Source: Flectonema sp. DT1601
Lineage: Eukaryota > Euglenozoa > Diplonemea > Diplonemida > Diplonemidae
Reading direction: 5' to 3'
NCBI GenBank assembly: GCA_964019425.1
Contig: OZ025833.1
Coordinates: 372,001 to 436,000 of the forward strand
Length of the DNA: 64,000 bases
Shown in pieces: positions 31,872 through 42,353 of this stretch (position 1 is its first letter; each line of letters opens with the position of its first letter). The notes below the pieces were generated by a model. That model was not told the DNA's origin. It did no database searches and was given only the letters and a program-made list of their open reading frames with translations. The position numbers were made by a program, and so were the translations under genes.

Positions 31872-31922
31872 GGTAGACAAGATTTGACTACCAACGAGAG
31901 GAAGAATACAACAACCACCTAC

Positions 31923-32375
31923 TTACTGCTTAGCAGCACCAAGGATCTCACCACGAATACGTCTGGTGTAGTTAAGGTCCTTCCAAGTGAGGGTCTTCTT
32001 TCCACGGTGAAGCTGAAGGATGACGGCTCCCTCGAAGAGTCCAACCATGTAGCTCTCAGTGGCTTCCTGCATCGCCTCAAGAGCGGTTGGCTTAAACCAA
32101 AGATCAGTCTTCTGCTTCTGAAGTGAGTCACGAACAAGTCTCTGGAAAGGAGCCTTCTGAAGCAATAATCTGGAACTCTTTTGGATATCCTTAATCTCAC
32201 GAAGAGCAACTGTTCCTGGTCTCCACTTGAATGACTTCTTAACAGCCTTCTTTGGCTTCTTTGCCTTCTTAGACTTCTTCGACTTGCTCTTACCAGTGAC
32301 AGCTCCCTTGGAACGAGTTCCTTTGGTGCCAGTTCCCTTTAGGGAGGCGAGTGACGCGACTTCTGGGCGAACCAT
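31923..32375 (-). CDS. Divergent histone H3, copy 3
   Basis: Protein identical to the other three copies; synonymous differences only (for example in the codons near the C-terminus). The promoter-side flank is unlike the others, so the unit is not a simple tandem repeat of fixed length (spacings 744, 711 and 621 bp between stops). Confidence 0.9.
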   Translation of the reverse strand: MVRPEVASLASLKGTGTKGTRSKGAVTGKSKSKKSKKAKKPKKAVKKSFKWRPGTVALREIKDIQKSSRLLLQKAPFQRLVRDSLQKQKTDLWFKPTALEAMQEATESYMVGLFEGAVILQLHRGKKTLTWKDLNYTRRIRGEILGAAKQ

Positions 32376-32457
32376 TGTTGTGTTAAGGCTGTTCGGGATA
32401 ATAAAAAATAGGAACTCACCGTAAGGTTTTCAATTACTAATTACTAACAAATACTAA

Positions 32458-32474
32458 TGGTGGCGATACCACCA
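32458..32474 (-). promoter_or_regulatory. 3' hairpin of H3 copy 4
   Basis: Coding strand TGGTGG-TATCG-CCACCA about 70 bases after the stop, same as copy 2, but followed by a different downstream sequence. Confidence 0.6.
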
Positions 32475-32543
32475 GGCAATTATCTCAAGGATTACTGCCC
32501 ACAATGAGAGGGAGAATATTAATAGCTAGTACTGTCTACTTAC

Positions 32544-32996
32544 TTACTGCTTAGCAGCACCAAGGATCTCACCACGGATACGTCTGGTGTAGTTAAGATC
32601 CTTCCAAGTGAGGGTCTTCTTTCCACGGTGAAGCTGAAGGATGACGGCTCCCTCGAAGAGTCCAACCATGTAGCTCTCAGTGGCTTCCTGCATCGCCTCA
32701 AGAGCGGTTGGCTTAAACCAAAGATCAGTCTTCTGCTTCTGAAGTGAGTCACGAACAAGTCTCTGGAAAGGAGCCTTCTGAAGCAATAATCTGGAACTCT
32801 TTTGGATATCCTTAATCTCACGAAGAGCAACTGTTCCTGGTCTCCACTTGAATGACTTCTTAACAGCCTTCTTTGGCTTCTTTGCCTTCTTAGACTTCTT
32901 CGACTTGCTCTTACCAGTGACAGCTCCCTTGGAACGAGTTCCTTTGGTGCCAGTTCCCTTAAGGGAGGCGAGTGAAGCGACTTCTGGGCGGACCAT
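32544..32996 (-). CDS. Divergent histone H3, copy 4
   Basis: Identical 150-aa product. The frame is open upstream to an ATG at 33155, but that extension is absent from the other copies, so the start is ATG 32996. Last member of the array; the next gene upstream is a mitochondrial carrier. No H4, H2A or H2B gene is interleaved. Confidence 0.9.
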   Translation of the reverse strand: MVRPEVASLASLKGTGTKGTRSKGAVTGKSKSKKSKKAKKPKKAVKKSFKWRPGTVALREIKDIQKSSRLLLQKAPFQRLVRDSLQKQKTDLWFKPTALEAMQEATESYMVGLFEGAVILQLHRGKKTLTWKDLNYTRRIRGEILGAAKQ

Positions 32997-33507
32997 TGTT
33001 GTTAGAAAGTGAGCTATCTGCGAATAAAATACTTTCTTTTTAAAGTTATGAACAAGACTCAGGGAAAAACCTGCTTTCGAGTGTGCATATAAATATTGCA
33101 TCCCTTCGCATTCACATGAAATACAAGTGAAAAAAATCGGGAACTCAAAGTACACACACGAGCCGGAATTACAAAATGATTCAGAAGGGAAGACAAGTGG
33201 CTGATTATTTTACCGATGAACACAAATAATATTCACTCGCATCGAACGTTACGAAGAGAGGTGCATAAAGGATCAATGCGATCTCTAAAGACACACAAAT
33301 AGTAATACACGATGTGGCTTTATTGACTACTGACTAGGCAGTAGTCCATTAGACACATTGAAAAACACATAAAAGCAGAAAGAATAAGAGTCTGTGTTAC
33401 CTTTTTAAGATGATTTAGATATTTATTTTATGTGTAGAAAGATAACAAAATAAAGACATTCAACCCTTCCCCCCGGATACATACAAAAAGTGGGAATCAG
33501 ATGCTTG
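32997..33507. other. Intergenic spacer
   Basis: Upstream flank of the histone array and 3' flank of the carrier gene. Lower in homopolymers than most spacers. No gene seen. Confidence 0.5.
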
Positions 33508-34350
33508 TTAGCTATCCCGCGCCCACTCAACTCGACCCAAGACAGTGTCTCTAACAGTGAGAGTGACAGCAACTGCTGGGATTGCCTTAGAATAAGTAGG
33601 CAGTAGACCCGCATAAAGTGACCTGAAACCACTGTGTCTTGATAGTATGTGCGAAGCAGTAAATTGATTTCCTTTCATTGTAGATAATAATGTCAAAGGA
33701 TGAACAATCGTTTGAGAGATAACACCAGCGACAGCTCCGGAAATAATAAAATGAGAAATAGGTCCACGGCCGTCAGAGCGACTGGCAAGAGAACTTCGAC
33801 AACAATCAAAAACGTATTGTTGTACACCAGCAGATACAGACATCGCAATGAAAGAAGGACCGATACCTCTGAATAAAACTTTTACAGACAATGGTTGAAG
33901 AGATGAAGAAACATTTGTTGATAATCTGCCATTTAGAACATCAAGTGGGTGAGTCATGATGGTTGCTATTCCTCCAGCTGCACACCCAGCTAGTAGTCGG
34001 GCATGCCATGCGACACCCTCAGTTGGTAATCTCGAAGAAAGCTGCCCGTATGTTACACAAAGTGTTCCTGCAAATGGTACCATTCTAACGTAATTATAAG
34101 GATTGACTTTAAATATCTTCAATCCTTCTCTTTTTATCTTAGACCGAATGCAGAGATCAGCAGTATGTGCAGAGACCATTACTTCAATTGGAGAAATCAG
34201 CATCTTCGCGCAAACTCCTCCAACTGCCCCAGCGATAAATAATAATCTCGTGAACTCCAAAGACTTTCGATCTATTATTATATTGAGGAACGTTTCTTTG
34301 TTTTCATTCGTCCAATCGACACCATATGTGTCTCGGTATTCAATATCCAT
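33508..34350 (-). CDS. Mitochondrial carrier family (SLC25) protein
   Basis: 280 aa with the three-fold carrier layout. The odd-helix signatures are SPIEVMVSAH, HPLDVLNGRL and HPLTLLSTMKG, each in a G-rich helix (AGAVGGVCAKMLI, AGCAAGGIATIMT, SGAVAGVISQTIV). The P-x-D/E-x-x-K/R motifs are partly eroded (the first lacks the basic residue, the third has Thr for Asp/Glu), so the substrate cannot be guessed. SLC25 proteins exchange metabolites across the inner mitochondrial membrane. Intronless; ATG 34350 fits the family length. Confidence 0.85.
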   Translation of the reverse strand: MDIEYRDTYGVDWTNENKETFLNIIIDRKSLEFTRLLFIAGAVGGVCAKMLISPIEVMVSAHTADLCIRSKIKREGLKIFKVNPYNYVRMVPFAGTLCVTYGQLSSRLPTEGVAWHARLLAGCAAGGIATIMTHPLDVLNGRLSTNVSSSLQPLSVKVLFRGIGPSFIAMSVSAGVQQYVFDCCRSSLASRSDGRGPISHFIISGAVAGVISQTIVHPLTLLSTMKGNQFTASHILSRHSGFRSLYAGLLPTYSKAIPAVAVTLTVRDTVLGRVEWARDS

Positions 34351-34936
34351 TTTTATAAGTTTTTTTATTTATTTTATTTATATCATCATATTATTAAGAC
34401 AAGAGATTATCTGAGGATGAAAAAAAAAATTTCAAAATTTAAAAAAAACACATAAAAAAAACACCTTATAGATTCAGTTTGGGATCACAGTGTGGCTATC
34501 GCAAAGGACACGCGGTAACAAAAAAAAAAAAAAAACAACAACAACTAAAACAGATCAGAAAACGATCAGGTTTTTTATTGTGTTCAATTTTTTTTTTTTT
34601 TTTACAGAAATATAAAATAAGTTTAAGAAGAATGGTTGCAGATGACTAACACCTTCAACCAAATCACCACGAGCTCACCCATGGGAATTTCTTAAATACA
34701 AATTGCAGATAGAACAACAAGAATTAATAAAATATTTCTTTTTTTATTTATTCTTCAGGTCAAACACACGAGTCAAGGGAAGTAGGGGTTGAGATCAACA
34801 TATGTGGGGTTAACCTCTTCTTTTGTTTTCATTCTTTTTTTTTTTTTTTTTTGAAAGTTAAGAGATTACTACGAGAGTGATGTCAAAACGTCGTTCGTTT
34901 TAGAAAAAAAAAATAAAAATAATTAGAAAAACAAAT
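34351..34936. other. Intergenic spacer
   Basis: A run near 34520-34534 and T runs at about 34589-34603 and 34837-34852. No gene seen. Confidence 0.5.
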
Positions 34937-36313
34937 TTAAAACTGTTTGTTTGTAGTGAGCTTCTCGATGAAGGCGAGTGCCTTAACAGGAGCGGTTTCT
35001 GGGACTTCGTGACGTCCACCTCTGATAGTGATAAAAGTGAAGTTGTTCTTTGCGTAACGAGTGGCGTATCCACCAACCTGCTGACTTTTGTCGTCAGCTG
35101 AGGTGTAGGTCCATGCGTGCCAATCGTCCAAGATTGGGTATCCCATTCCTGAAGTCCAGGCTTCATTGTCTGTGTATGGAACACATGCATCCCAATCACC
35201 ATTGTAGATAACAACTCTCATCTTCTCAATCAGAGCTGGGTAGGTGTCTCTTGGAAGGTTCGGTCTGTTTGAGTTGTAGCTCCAACCCTTAGCAGTGGCA
35301 CAAGTCGCCCACTTAAAGTCAATTGGCTTTACGTGAGTAGCGTTAACAATACCCGGCTGGTTGAAGTACGCAGAACCGTGACGGGAGTCAATGCATGCAT
35401 CTGGACCTCCAAGGTTTGGTCCAAAGAATCTTGTTTCTCCGAGAGGAGCGCGGTAGGTTCTCTGCTGACCCTCTTCAAGGTGACTGTTGATGCACTCACC
35501 GTAAATGTTGTAAAGATTAATATTTGCTATAGTTGAGTGCATCTCACCAACTAACTTCAAACACTCAGCTGATGGGTGAGCCCAGTTGGTGCAGGCGGCG
35601 CGGATATCAGCCTTCTTCTTGTTGGAGATAAAAGCTTGTCCGAGAAGGAACTCAGTGTCGAACTGATCACGTTGACCACCACAGGATCCGATTTCACTTC
35701 CGGTACATCCGTTACCAACTCCAATACCAGCGAGAGGAGCTCCAGTCCAAGTTCCATTTCCAACAGCCCAAACAATGGCCTCAGCGAGGGTTGGGACGTA
35801 CACTCCAGCGTATGACTCACCAGCAATAAAGAAAGGATGAGTTTTTAACTCTGGGTAGAGTGTAAAGAACTTATTCATCGCATGCAAGTTATCCTGGGAT
35901 GACATATCATCATTCTGTTTGTAGTCAGTCTCTGGATCATCAGAGTAAGAGAAACCAACACCAACAGGGGCTTCAATGTATAACATGTTTGCGTGCTTTG
36001 CCCATGAGGCGGCGTTCAATTCCAACTTAGTTGGGTCGGCAGCGGTACCTCTGAATGGTCCGTGTTCGTAGTACCATCCATCAAGGGATGAGCATCCCGG
36101 ACCACCGTTCATCCAAAGTACTGTTGGGGTTGACTGAGCTGCAGGGTCTAATCCAGTACTCTCTACGTACCAGTAGTGAATGTGTTTCTTTGCGAAGCTC
36201 AAGTAACCAGAGTACTGCTTTGACGGTAATGGTCCTTCCCATCCAGGAAGGCTGGTAATCAAATCAGCTGGAACAGCGCTCAGGGTGAGCGCCGTCAAGA
36301 GTGTGGCGGCCAT
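34937..36313 (-). CDS. Secreted/lysosomal serine carboxypeptidase (family S10)
   Basis: 458 aa. A signal peptide (MAATLLTALTLSAVPADL) is followed by the S10 core: VLWMNGGPGCSSLDG (substrate carboxylate binding and oxyanion), GESYAGVYVP (nucleophile Ser), NGDWDACVPYTDNEAW (catalytic Asp) and RGGRHEVPETAP (catalytic His). All catalytic residues are present and the length is normal for cathepsin A/carboxypeptidase Y. It removes C-terminal residues from peptides at acid pH in lysosomes or outside the cell. Codon use is noticeably more C/G-ending than in neighbours, suggesting high expression. Sequons NGTW, NATH and NNFT are present. Confidence 0.95.
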   Translation of the reverse strand: MAATLLTALTLSAVPADLITSLPGWEGPLPSKQYSGYLSFAKKHIHYWYVESTGLDPAAQSTPTVLWMNGGPGCSSLDGWYYEHGPFRGTAADPTKLELNAASWAKHANMLYIEAPVGVGFSYSDDPETDYKQNDDMSSQDNLHAMNKFFTLYPELKTHPFFIAGESYAGVYVPTLAEAIVWAVGNGTWTGAPLAGIGVGNGCTGSEIGSCGGQRDQFDTEFLLGQAFISNKKKADIRAACTNWAHPSAECLKLVGEMHSTIANINLYNIYGECINSHLEEGQQRTYRAPLGETRFFGPNLGGPDACIDSRHGSAYFNQPGIVNATHVKPIDFKWATCATAKGWSYNSNRPNLPRDTYPALIEKMRVVIYNGDWDACVPYTDNEAWTSGMGYPILDDWHAWTYTSADDKSQQVGGYATRYAKNNFTFITIRGGRHEVPETAPVKALAFIEKLTTNKQF

Positions 36314-37331
36314 AATTGTTGTTATGCTTTTGAGAAATAGTTAGTAACGAAAACCCTGCGCCACTCAACCACATTGTGTTTTCCGTATACAATAACTTCT
36401 CTTACCCTCCCTCTCCCTCAGCATGTGATATGTTCTGTTTGAATATAATTGTGCGCAACAACTGAAATCAATTTTAGTACATTTTTTTTCCATCCCAAGG
36501 ATGTTCCTTAAGAGTTTTGGGAAACTTCTTGCAGCGAAAACAACAACACCCTCCTTGTGTGGATTGGGTTTCTGATCGCGCAGAATGGAGAAAAGAAAAA
36601 AAAAAAAAAAAAAAAACCGGCGAAGTTCGCTTTTTACTTTCGTTTCCACATTTTTGATTTGTTTGTGCGCAATCGGTAGAAAATCCCAATAAAGTAAGGT
36701 TAGTTACGCTGTCACAATTCTCTTTCTACCAAACAATGAGTTTTGCAGGTACAAAAAAAAAAAAAAAAAGCAGCTTACCTTGTTTTCTTAATTGACAGCG
36801 TTGGAAGAACACAAAAAGTTGATTTCCGTGATCTTCCAGCATAATTTAACAATTCATCTTTGAATTCTTCACTTGAATCAGAGTACAGCGACTATAGTAA
36901 AAACAATGATTGACAAACGAATGTCTAAAATAACTAAAACACATCTCATGGGCATTAGCCTTTGAGTAAAACGTAATTGCAAGAAACAAGAAACAGCAAA
37001 GGGTATTCTTACCGAAGAAAACCTTGTTTAGTTAAGGATAACAAAAAAAAGGTTTTCCCGTATGAGTTCCCGTTGTTGGAAAGTGTCACTGATTTCAGGC
37101 AAAGAAACGGGGGAAAAAAGAAAACGAAGAAGAAAAAAAAACATATTCGAACCTTCCAAAGAGGTCAACTACTGCAAAGGTATTATTATTCACTCACAGT
37201 AATCTCAACCAACGTTTTCCATTTATCCAAGACATGCCAGTTTTGACAGAAAAAGAAAAAGAGGGAAAAAAACCTCACAAATTCGTAGAAAAAAGCAAAC
37301 GAATACTGCACCTCAATACATATAAATATTT
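36314..37331. other. Intergenic spacer
   Basis: A runs at 36597-36616 and 36751-36767. No coding frame with recognisable content. Confidence 0.5.
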
Positions 37332-39665
37332 TTATACCAATACGACGACGCCCGCTTCTTGTTTGATGTTATAACTTCGAATAGCTTTGCTGAATTTGAC
37401 AACTTCTGAGCAGAGTACCTCAACATCAAAAACATACGTATGAATACTTTCTGCTTCGTCAGTTTGGAGTATCGGAACTTTATTTTGAACAACGTGAGAC
37501 GTGAGAGACTCATCAAATGCTCTTTTTAAAGTGTCAGCTGCAGTCTCAAGATGAGATACAGAAGTTGCAATTTCTTGAGATGGACGATGAGCAGTTTTTA
37601 AAACATCAGCGAGGATATTAAAAAGTTTACTTGCTTGTTGATAACAGTCAGATATTGGATGATGAAGGGAAAATTGTTTTGCGACACTAGAAAATTGATC
37701 CGGAAGTGGATATGACAAGCGTTCTAGGATTGTGGTTATCGACTCCATGACTACCAGAACGTGTTTCATTTCACTTACTGCGATCAGTCTTCTTTCTTTT
37801 TGACATCCAATGTCAACATTCGGCTCTTCTGTAATCTCCGCCAACATCACATTCATTGCAACAACACTTTGAGATAGCTGGTTAACTTTAGTAGTATCAA
37901 CGCTGCTTAATCCATCACTTCGTTTTAATAATTTCTTCAACAACAACGTCGACTTCGTTAACTCTTTTCTAACAAGAATCGAAGACTTGACAGGTCTATA
38001 AAAATGCATCAGTAAAATGTAAACAGTACAAGCCAACAGTGTTTGCTGAATTCTTGAGAAAGCTAACTCCTCAATAGTGGAGTGACCGAGAATCGAACCT
38101 CCGGTTTCAGAATCATAACCGAAGAATATGATTGCAGATGTTAAAGAGCCAACCACTCCTCCGTATGCATATTTCGGATTTCCAGCTTTGATAAACCCAC
38201 ACAAAACAGACCATAAGGAGAATGACAACCCAACAATTAATGACCTATCAGTCGTCCGAAGAACTACATAGCTAAACATCGACCCACAAAGGGTTCCTGT
38301 AATTCTATTCAGTGATGTGGATACAGATCCTGACGTCGATGACGATAATACAAAAGCTACCGTAAGTGAAGCCCAAAAAGCAGGTTCTAAATCTAACGCC
38401 AGTGACAATGCAGTGCTACCTGCCAATGCAGAACTAGCCCTCAAAGCTTCTCTTACTTGCAGTAGTGTTGGAAGTGTACGTAGCTGCAACCACCATTCCC
38501 ATAGAATAGATTTTTTTGAATTTGTTTCTTCTGGCGTGATGGGAACTTCATCCCTAAACAGTCTGATGTATTTTGTCAATACTTTGTAGGCGCCGTGTAA
38601 TTTCACTAATTGAGCTCCGTCTGGAGATGAGAATAAATCCTCTCTACTCCTCGTCACACCTTCTACAAAAGATTTATTTGAAGTAATTGAATGTAAAGAG
38701 ACACCCATGTAACCAATCTGCTTACAGTGATAGCTGTTATTTTCCTCCCTGACTTTGCTAATCCCAGGGAGTGAATCTCTCATCGCAGCGAGAGATTTAT
38801 ATTTTTTTGTTAGAATTTTCAAATCACTTCGATGGGAGCAATTTGACTTGTAAAACAATTGCTCAATCGATAACTCTTCCTCCATCATGGTTAGTTTCGC
38901 GACTAATTTTCCCACATTACCCAAATGCATATCAACCGCTATAATTAAATCATGACAACAGCTATCACATTTCAATAACGAAGCAGTTCTTGTTATTAAA
39001 TTGTAGGTTTCGTTACAGTACGAAATAGCTTTATGAAACCTATCTTTAAATAGCATTGAAGAAAAAGACGGAAATGGACAACACATAAACGACGCAGCAA
39101 GACTACAGCAATAAGCTAAACTTAGTGTTTTTAAAAGTTCAAGCGGGAAATACCAATCTACATCTGGGTTGAGACCTGTTCCTTTCCACCAGAACCAAAG
39201 AGACACACTTTGCAACGCAAGTCCAAGCCTCTTTGTAGGCAATGATTGTAACATTATGTGTAGTAGTGTGCAATTCAGTACCAGTCCTATCCAAAAGGTT
39301 GAAGCATGTTTTGGTATTATTAATCCCCAGAGGGATGCCACCATTAAACTTGTGACGCTAGCCTTTAGAAGGTTAACACCGAATAAGAGAGTTGTTCCTA
39401 TTGTACGCTGTGTTCCAATAACAGCAATAATCGGTATTAAAACCCTGGCAGGAAAATTTTCAGCAATGTTTTCTGTTAACGCCAATGCACTGGATATTGC
39501 TCCAGCGAGTCCAGATCGTAAGGCCCATTCCAACCTAACCCACGATTCGATTGATATGCCTAACTGAGCTCCCAGGTAGTCCGGAATACTTTTATCACTG
39601 TACTTCTCTACATTAATTCTGAAGCAGGTCTCCTCCTGTTCGACATCTTCATCTGGTGAGGACAT
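37332..39665 (-). CDS. FUSC/ALMT-superfamily membrane protein
   Basis: 777 aa with two blocks of five to six membrane segments (about residues 45-215 and 415-565) separated by a helical soluble region, and a helical C-terminal domain. The second block, AFWASLTVAFVLSSSTSGSV followed by LNRITGTLCGSMFSYVVL, matches the FUSC family signature (fusaric-acid-resistance, aromatic acid exporter and plant malate-channel relatives). Likely an anion or organic-acid transporter of the plasma membrane or vacuole; the substrate is unknown. Intronless; ATG 39665. Confidence 0.75.
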   Translation of the reverse strand: MSSPDEDVEQEETCFRINVEKYSDKSIPDYLGAQLGISIESWVRLEWALRSGLAGAISSALALTENIAENFPARVLIPIIAVIGTQRTIGTTLLFGVNLLKASVTSLMVASLWGLIIPKHASTFWIGLVLNCTLLHIMLQSLPTKRLGLALQSVSLWFWWKGTGLNPDVDWYFPLELLKTLSLAYCCSLAASFMCCPFPSFSSMLFKDRFHKAISYCNETYNLITRTASLLKCDSCCHDLIIAVDMHLGNVGKLVAKLTMMEEELSIEQLFYKSNCSHRSDLKILTKKYKSLAAMRDSLPGISKVREENNSYHCKQIGYMGVSLHSITSNKSFVEGVTRSREDLFSSPDGAQLVKLHGAYKVLTKYIRLFRDEVPITPEETNSKKSILWEWWLQLRTLPTLLQVREALRASSALAGSTALSLALDLEPAFWASLTVAFVLSSSTSGSVSTSLNRITGTLCGSMFSYVVLRTTDRSLIVGLSFSLWSVLCGFIKAGNPKYAYGGVVGSLTSAIIFFGYDSETGGSILGHSTIEELAFSRIQQTLLACTVYILLMHFYRPVKSSILVRKELTKSTLLLKKLLKRSDGLSSVDTTKVNQLSQSVVAMNVMLAEITEEPNVDIGCQKERRLIAVSEMKHVLVVMESITTILERLSYPLPDQFSSVAKQFSLHHPISDCYQQASKLFNILADVLKTAHRPSQEIATSVSHLETAADTLKRAFDESLTSHVVQNKVPILQTDEAESIHTYVFDVEVLCSEVVKFSKAIRSYNIKQEAGVVVLV

Positions 39666-40182
39666 CTAAAAAGTAATAATTTACTCGACGAAACAATTAA
39701 TTAACATCATCCACAACAGTTACAGCAACTCTTCATATTATAATCTACTTAAGAGAGAGAGAGAGAGTATAGTAACCGTGTTGTAGTAAATCATATCATA
39801 GAAAAGAGGAAAAAAGAATTTTAAATATCACATTAGCTTGCGCTCTACAGCACAAAAACCTAACTTTTAAAAGTTAAAAAAAAAAAAAAAAAAAAAACCT
39901 GCGTTGGCACTGTTGTGGTGCGCAATCACTGATCTAAGAAACGATCGTTTCGCACACTAATGTTGGAAAGGTTAGGTGTATTTTCTTTTTATTTAAAAAG
40001 AATGTGTCTAAACTCGTCAACAAAAGCATTACAAAGTAAATAGAGAATGACTTTGATATTACATCGTAGGGGGGTGTGTGTGCTTCCCAAGCTACTTTCT
40101 TCATCTTTTATAAAGTAAGAGCAAAAAAAAAAGAAAGAAAAAAATAAAAAGAAATAACAGATCCTCCAACCGTATAAATATA
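39666..40182. other. Intergenic spacer
   Basis: GA repeat near 39753-39767 and an A run at 39876-39897. No gene seen. Confidence 0.5.
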
Positions 40183-40670
40183 TCATAACTCCCCTCCCTC
40201 ACCGTCATCGTGAATTTGCTCGCAGAGGAGGCTGGCAGTGGTTTTCTTGCAACCAATAGCGAGGAGATTTCTGAAATCCTTCAGCTGTGTTGTTTGTTTT
40301 TTTATTACGCTAATCAATAATATATAAACGCTGATACCATAGAAACAGTACATACCGAACACTTCAATACAGAAGAGCAACTGTGTTTGACTTTACACTT
40401 CCTCATAATTTCTACTGAATATTTATTTATACTACCACAGAGTAGACTAGCGTCAGTTTTTGGAATTTGATCTGGGTTTCCGTACCTTGTTAAGTAGCTA
40501 AGAGCATGAAACGATCTTACATTCCAGTCTAATTCTTGTTCGATACAAAGAGAAGCCATTGCTGCTGCTTCTGGATTAGGGCATTGACTAGGGTCATATT
40601 CAAACGGTTCTCCTTCTTCAGCGAATGATGTCATCGTCATCGAAAGTACTACGAAAGCTGTCTTCAACAT
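40183..40670 (-). CDS. Small secreted cysteine-containing protein (two exons)
   Basis: Exon 1 (40356-40670) starts MLKTAFVVLSMTMTSFAEEG, a signal peptide, and runs to LKCS. A 71-bp GTATGT...ACAG intron follows. Exon 2 (40183-40284) continues LKDFRNLLAIGC and ends GEGGEL. The joined protein is about 138 aa with seven cysteines after the leader. The segments DASLLCGSINKY and TASLLCEQIHDD suggest an internal repeat of a small helical Cys domain. I do not recognise the family. The frame extends upstream to an ATG at 40826, but the signal peptide at 40670 is the better start. Confidence 0.7.
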
Positions 40671-42317
40671 TTTACTTTTTTTATTGGCTTTTAGAACAGA
40701 GTAGGAGATATAAATACTTTTGATGCGTAAATTGTTACTTTCCTTCCGAAAAAACCATTTGACACATCTGAAAAAGAAAAACATAAACAATCCAACAATA
40801 CTATAAACAAAAGTGAGCCTTGTCACTGACAGGAGCTGCTCAAGGAAGGGATGCCGTTACTAAGCACGGCCACATCACTTAACCCAGAGTTTGGTTGAAA
40901 AATGGGTTGGAGACGAGATTGGGTGGGGAGGGGATGCATTACTTCTGTATTTCCAATTTTATTCATTTTTTTTTTCTTTTCTTTTTTCTTTTAATCTCGT
41001 GCCCATTGGGGTGGCTCGAGGTTTTCTTTTTTTTTTTGTTTTTTTCCCTTCTTTTATCAGTAACATGGCGGGTTTCTGAGGTCTGGTTTGCTGGGGCTTT
41101 TTTTTTATTATTATTTTTTTATTATCATCATGGCAATTCTCTTTCCTATTTCCCCCCCAATCAGATTCGGTACGCGCCTAGCACTTTATCACGCAGAAGA
41201 AGTAGTGCGCTTCCCCTCCGCACGGAGGCCAGAAATTTTTTTTTTTTTTAATTATTAGCAGGGGGGAAGGGTATATCGCAATATAATACCTGGGGCAGGA
41301 ATGGGACTCTGAAGGGCGCAGCAACATTCGGCTACGAATGCTGCTGCTACCGGCCCATACGGTGCACTGGGCAGTAAGTGGATACGAGTGGAAGTTGTAG
41401 GACAAAAAAAAATAAGAGAAATAATTATGTAAACAGCTGGAAAAAAAAATCAACTCTGCGTTTATCTTCGAAGTATATTTTCTTCACGTTCACAGAAATT
41501 CAACAAGAAATCGGAAGTTAGTTTTCAACGCGTGACTGCCATAAAATATGATTGCTGTTTGTACAGCCGACTATCAACTATTTTTTTTTTTTTTTTTTTT
41601 TTGAAAAAAAAAAGGAAGACAGCGGAAAAAAAAAAAAAAAAAATAGATTAAATGGCAATAGCGACTGCGAGTTGCACTCACCAGCAAGCAAAACAGCCAA
41701 CACATGTAACCCGCTCCGTAAGTTTGCACATTCAGTAGCCGTTATTTATATTAAGAGCTACCGATTCCCAAAACTTTTTTTTTTTTTTTCCCTTCTTCAC
41801 TTCAACTGAATATCCACAAAAAAAGAGACAACTGATGGATAAGAAAGTCCTATACAGATATTGCTGTTGTAGTAATCAGCGAGTACCCTTCATGGTATTG
41901 GACGACTTTACCATTAAAAAAAAATTAAAAAAATATATATAAAAAAAGGAAAAAAAGAAAGAAGGACAAGATAGAAACGTTGAATTAAGCATTTTAGTTA
42001 AATTTTCAACAATAACAAAAAAAAAAAACAAAAAAAAAAAGAAATTTTGCTCACTGGAAATCAGAACATTGGGCAGATCAAGGATGTGAGGTTCTCACCA
42101 ACAGGAGGATACCCAAAGTATTTGACTCAAAGCTGTATTCTCATTCGAAAAATCTCTTTTTTTATGTTAATTTCTTTTTTTTTTTTTTTTTTTTAAAGAT
42201 GCAGCTGATTAAGCAAACAACATCCACCGAACAATAATAGGTGACCCTTGCTTTATCGTAAGAAAAATAGGCTTTTTTTTTTTTTTTTTTTGTAATAGTA
42301 ACCTGTAAAGAAAATCG

Positions 42318-42353
<36 letters not shown>

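Noticed and set aside
30468-32996. Centromeric H3 (cenH3)
   Set aside because: Loop 1 has normal length, the FQRLVR segment is kept and four identical copies exist; cenH3 is usually single-copy with a longer loop 1.
38085-38110. tRNA T-arm-like string GAATCGAACCTCC
   Set aside because: Lies inside the FUSC-like coding frame and no acceptor or anticodon arm surrounds it.
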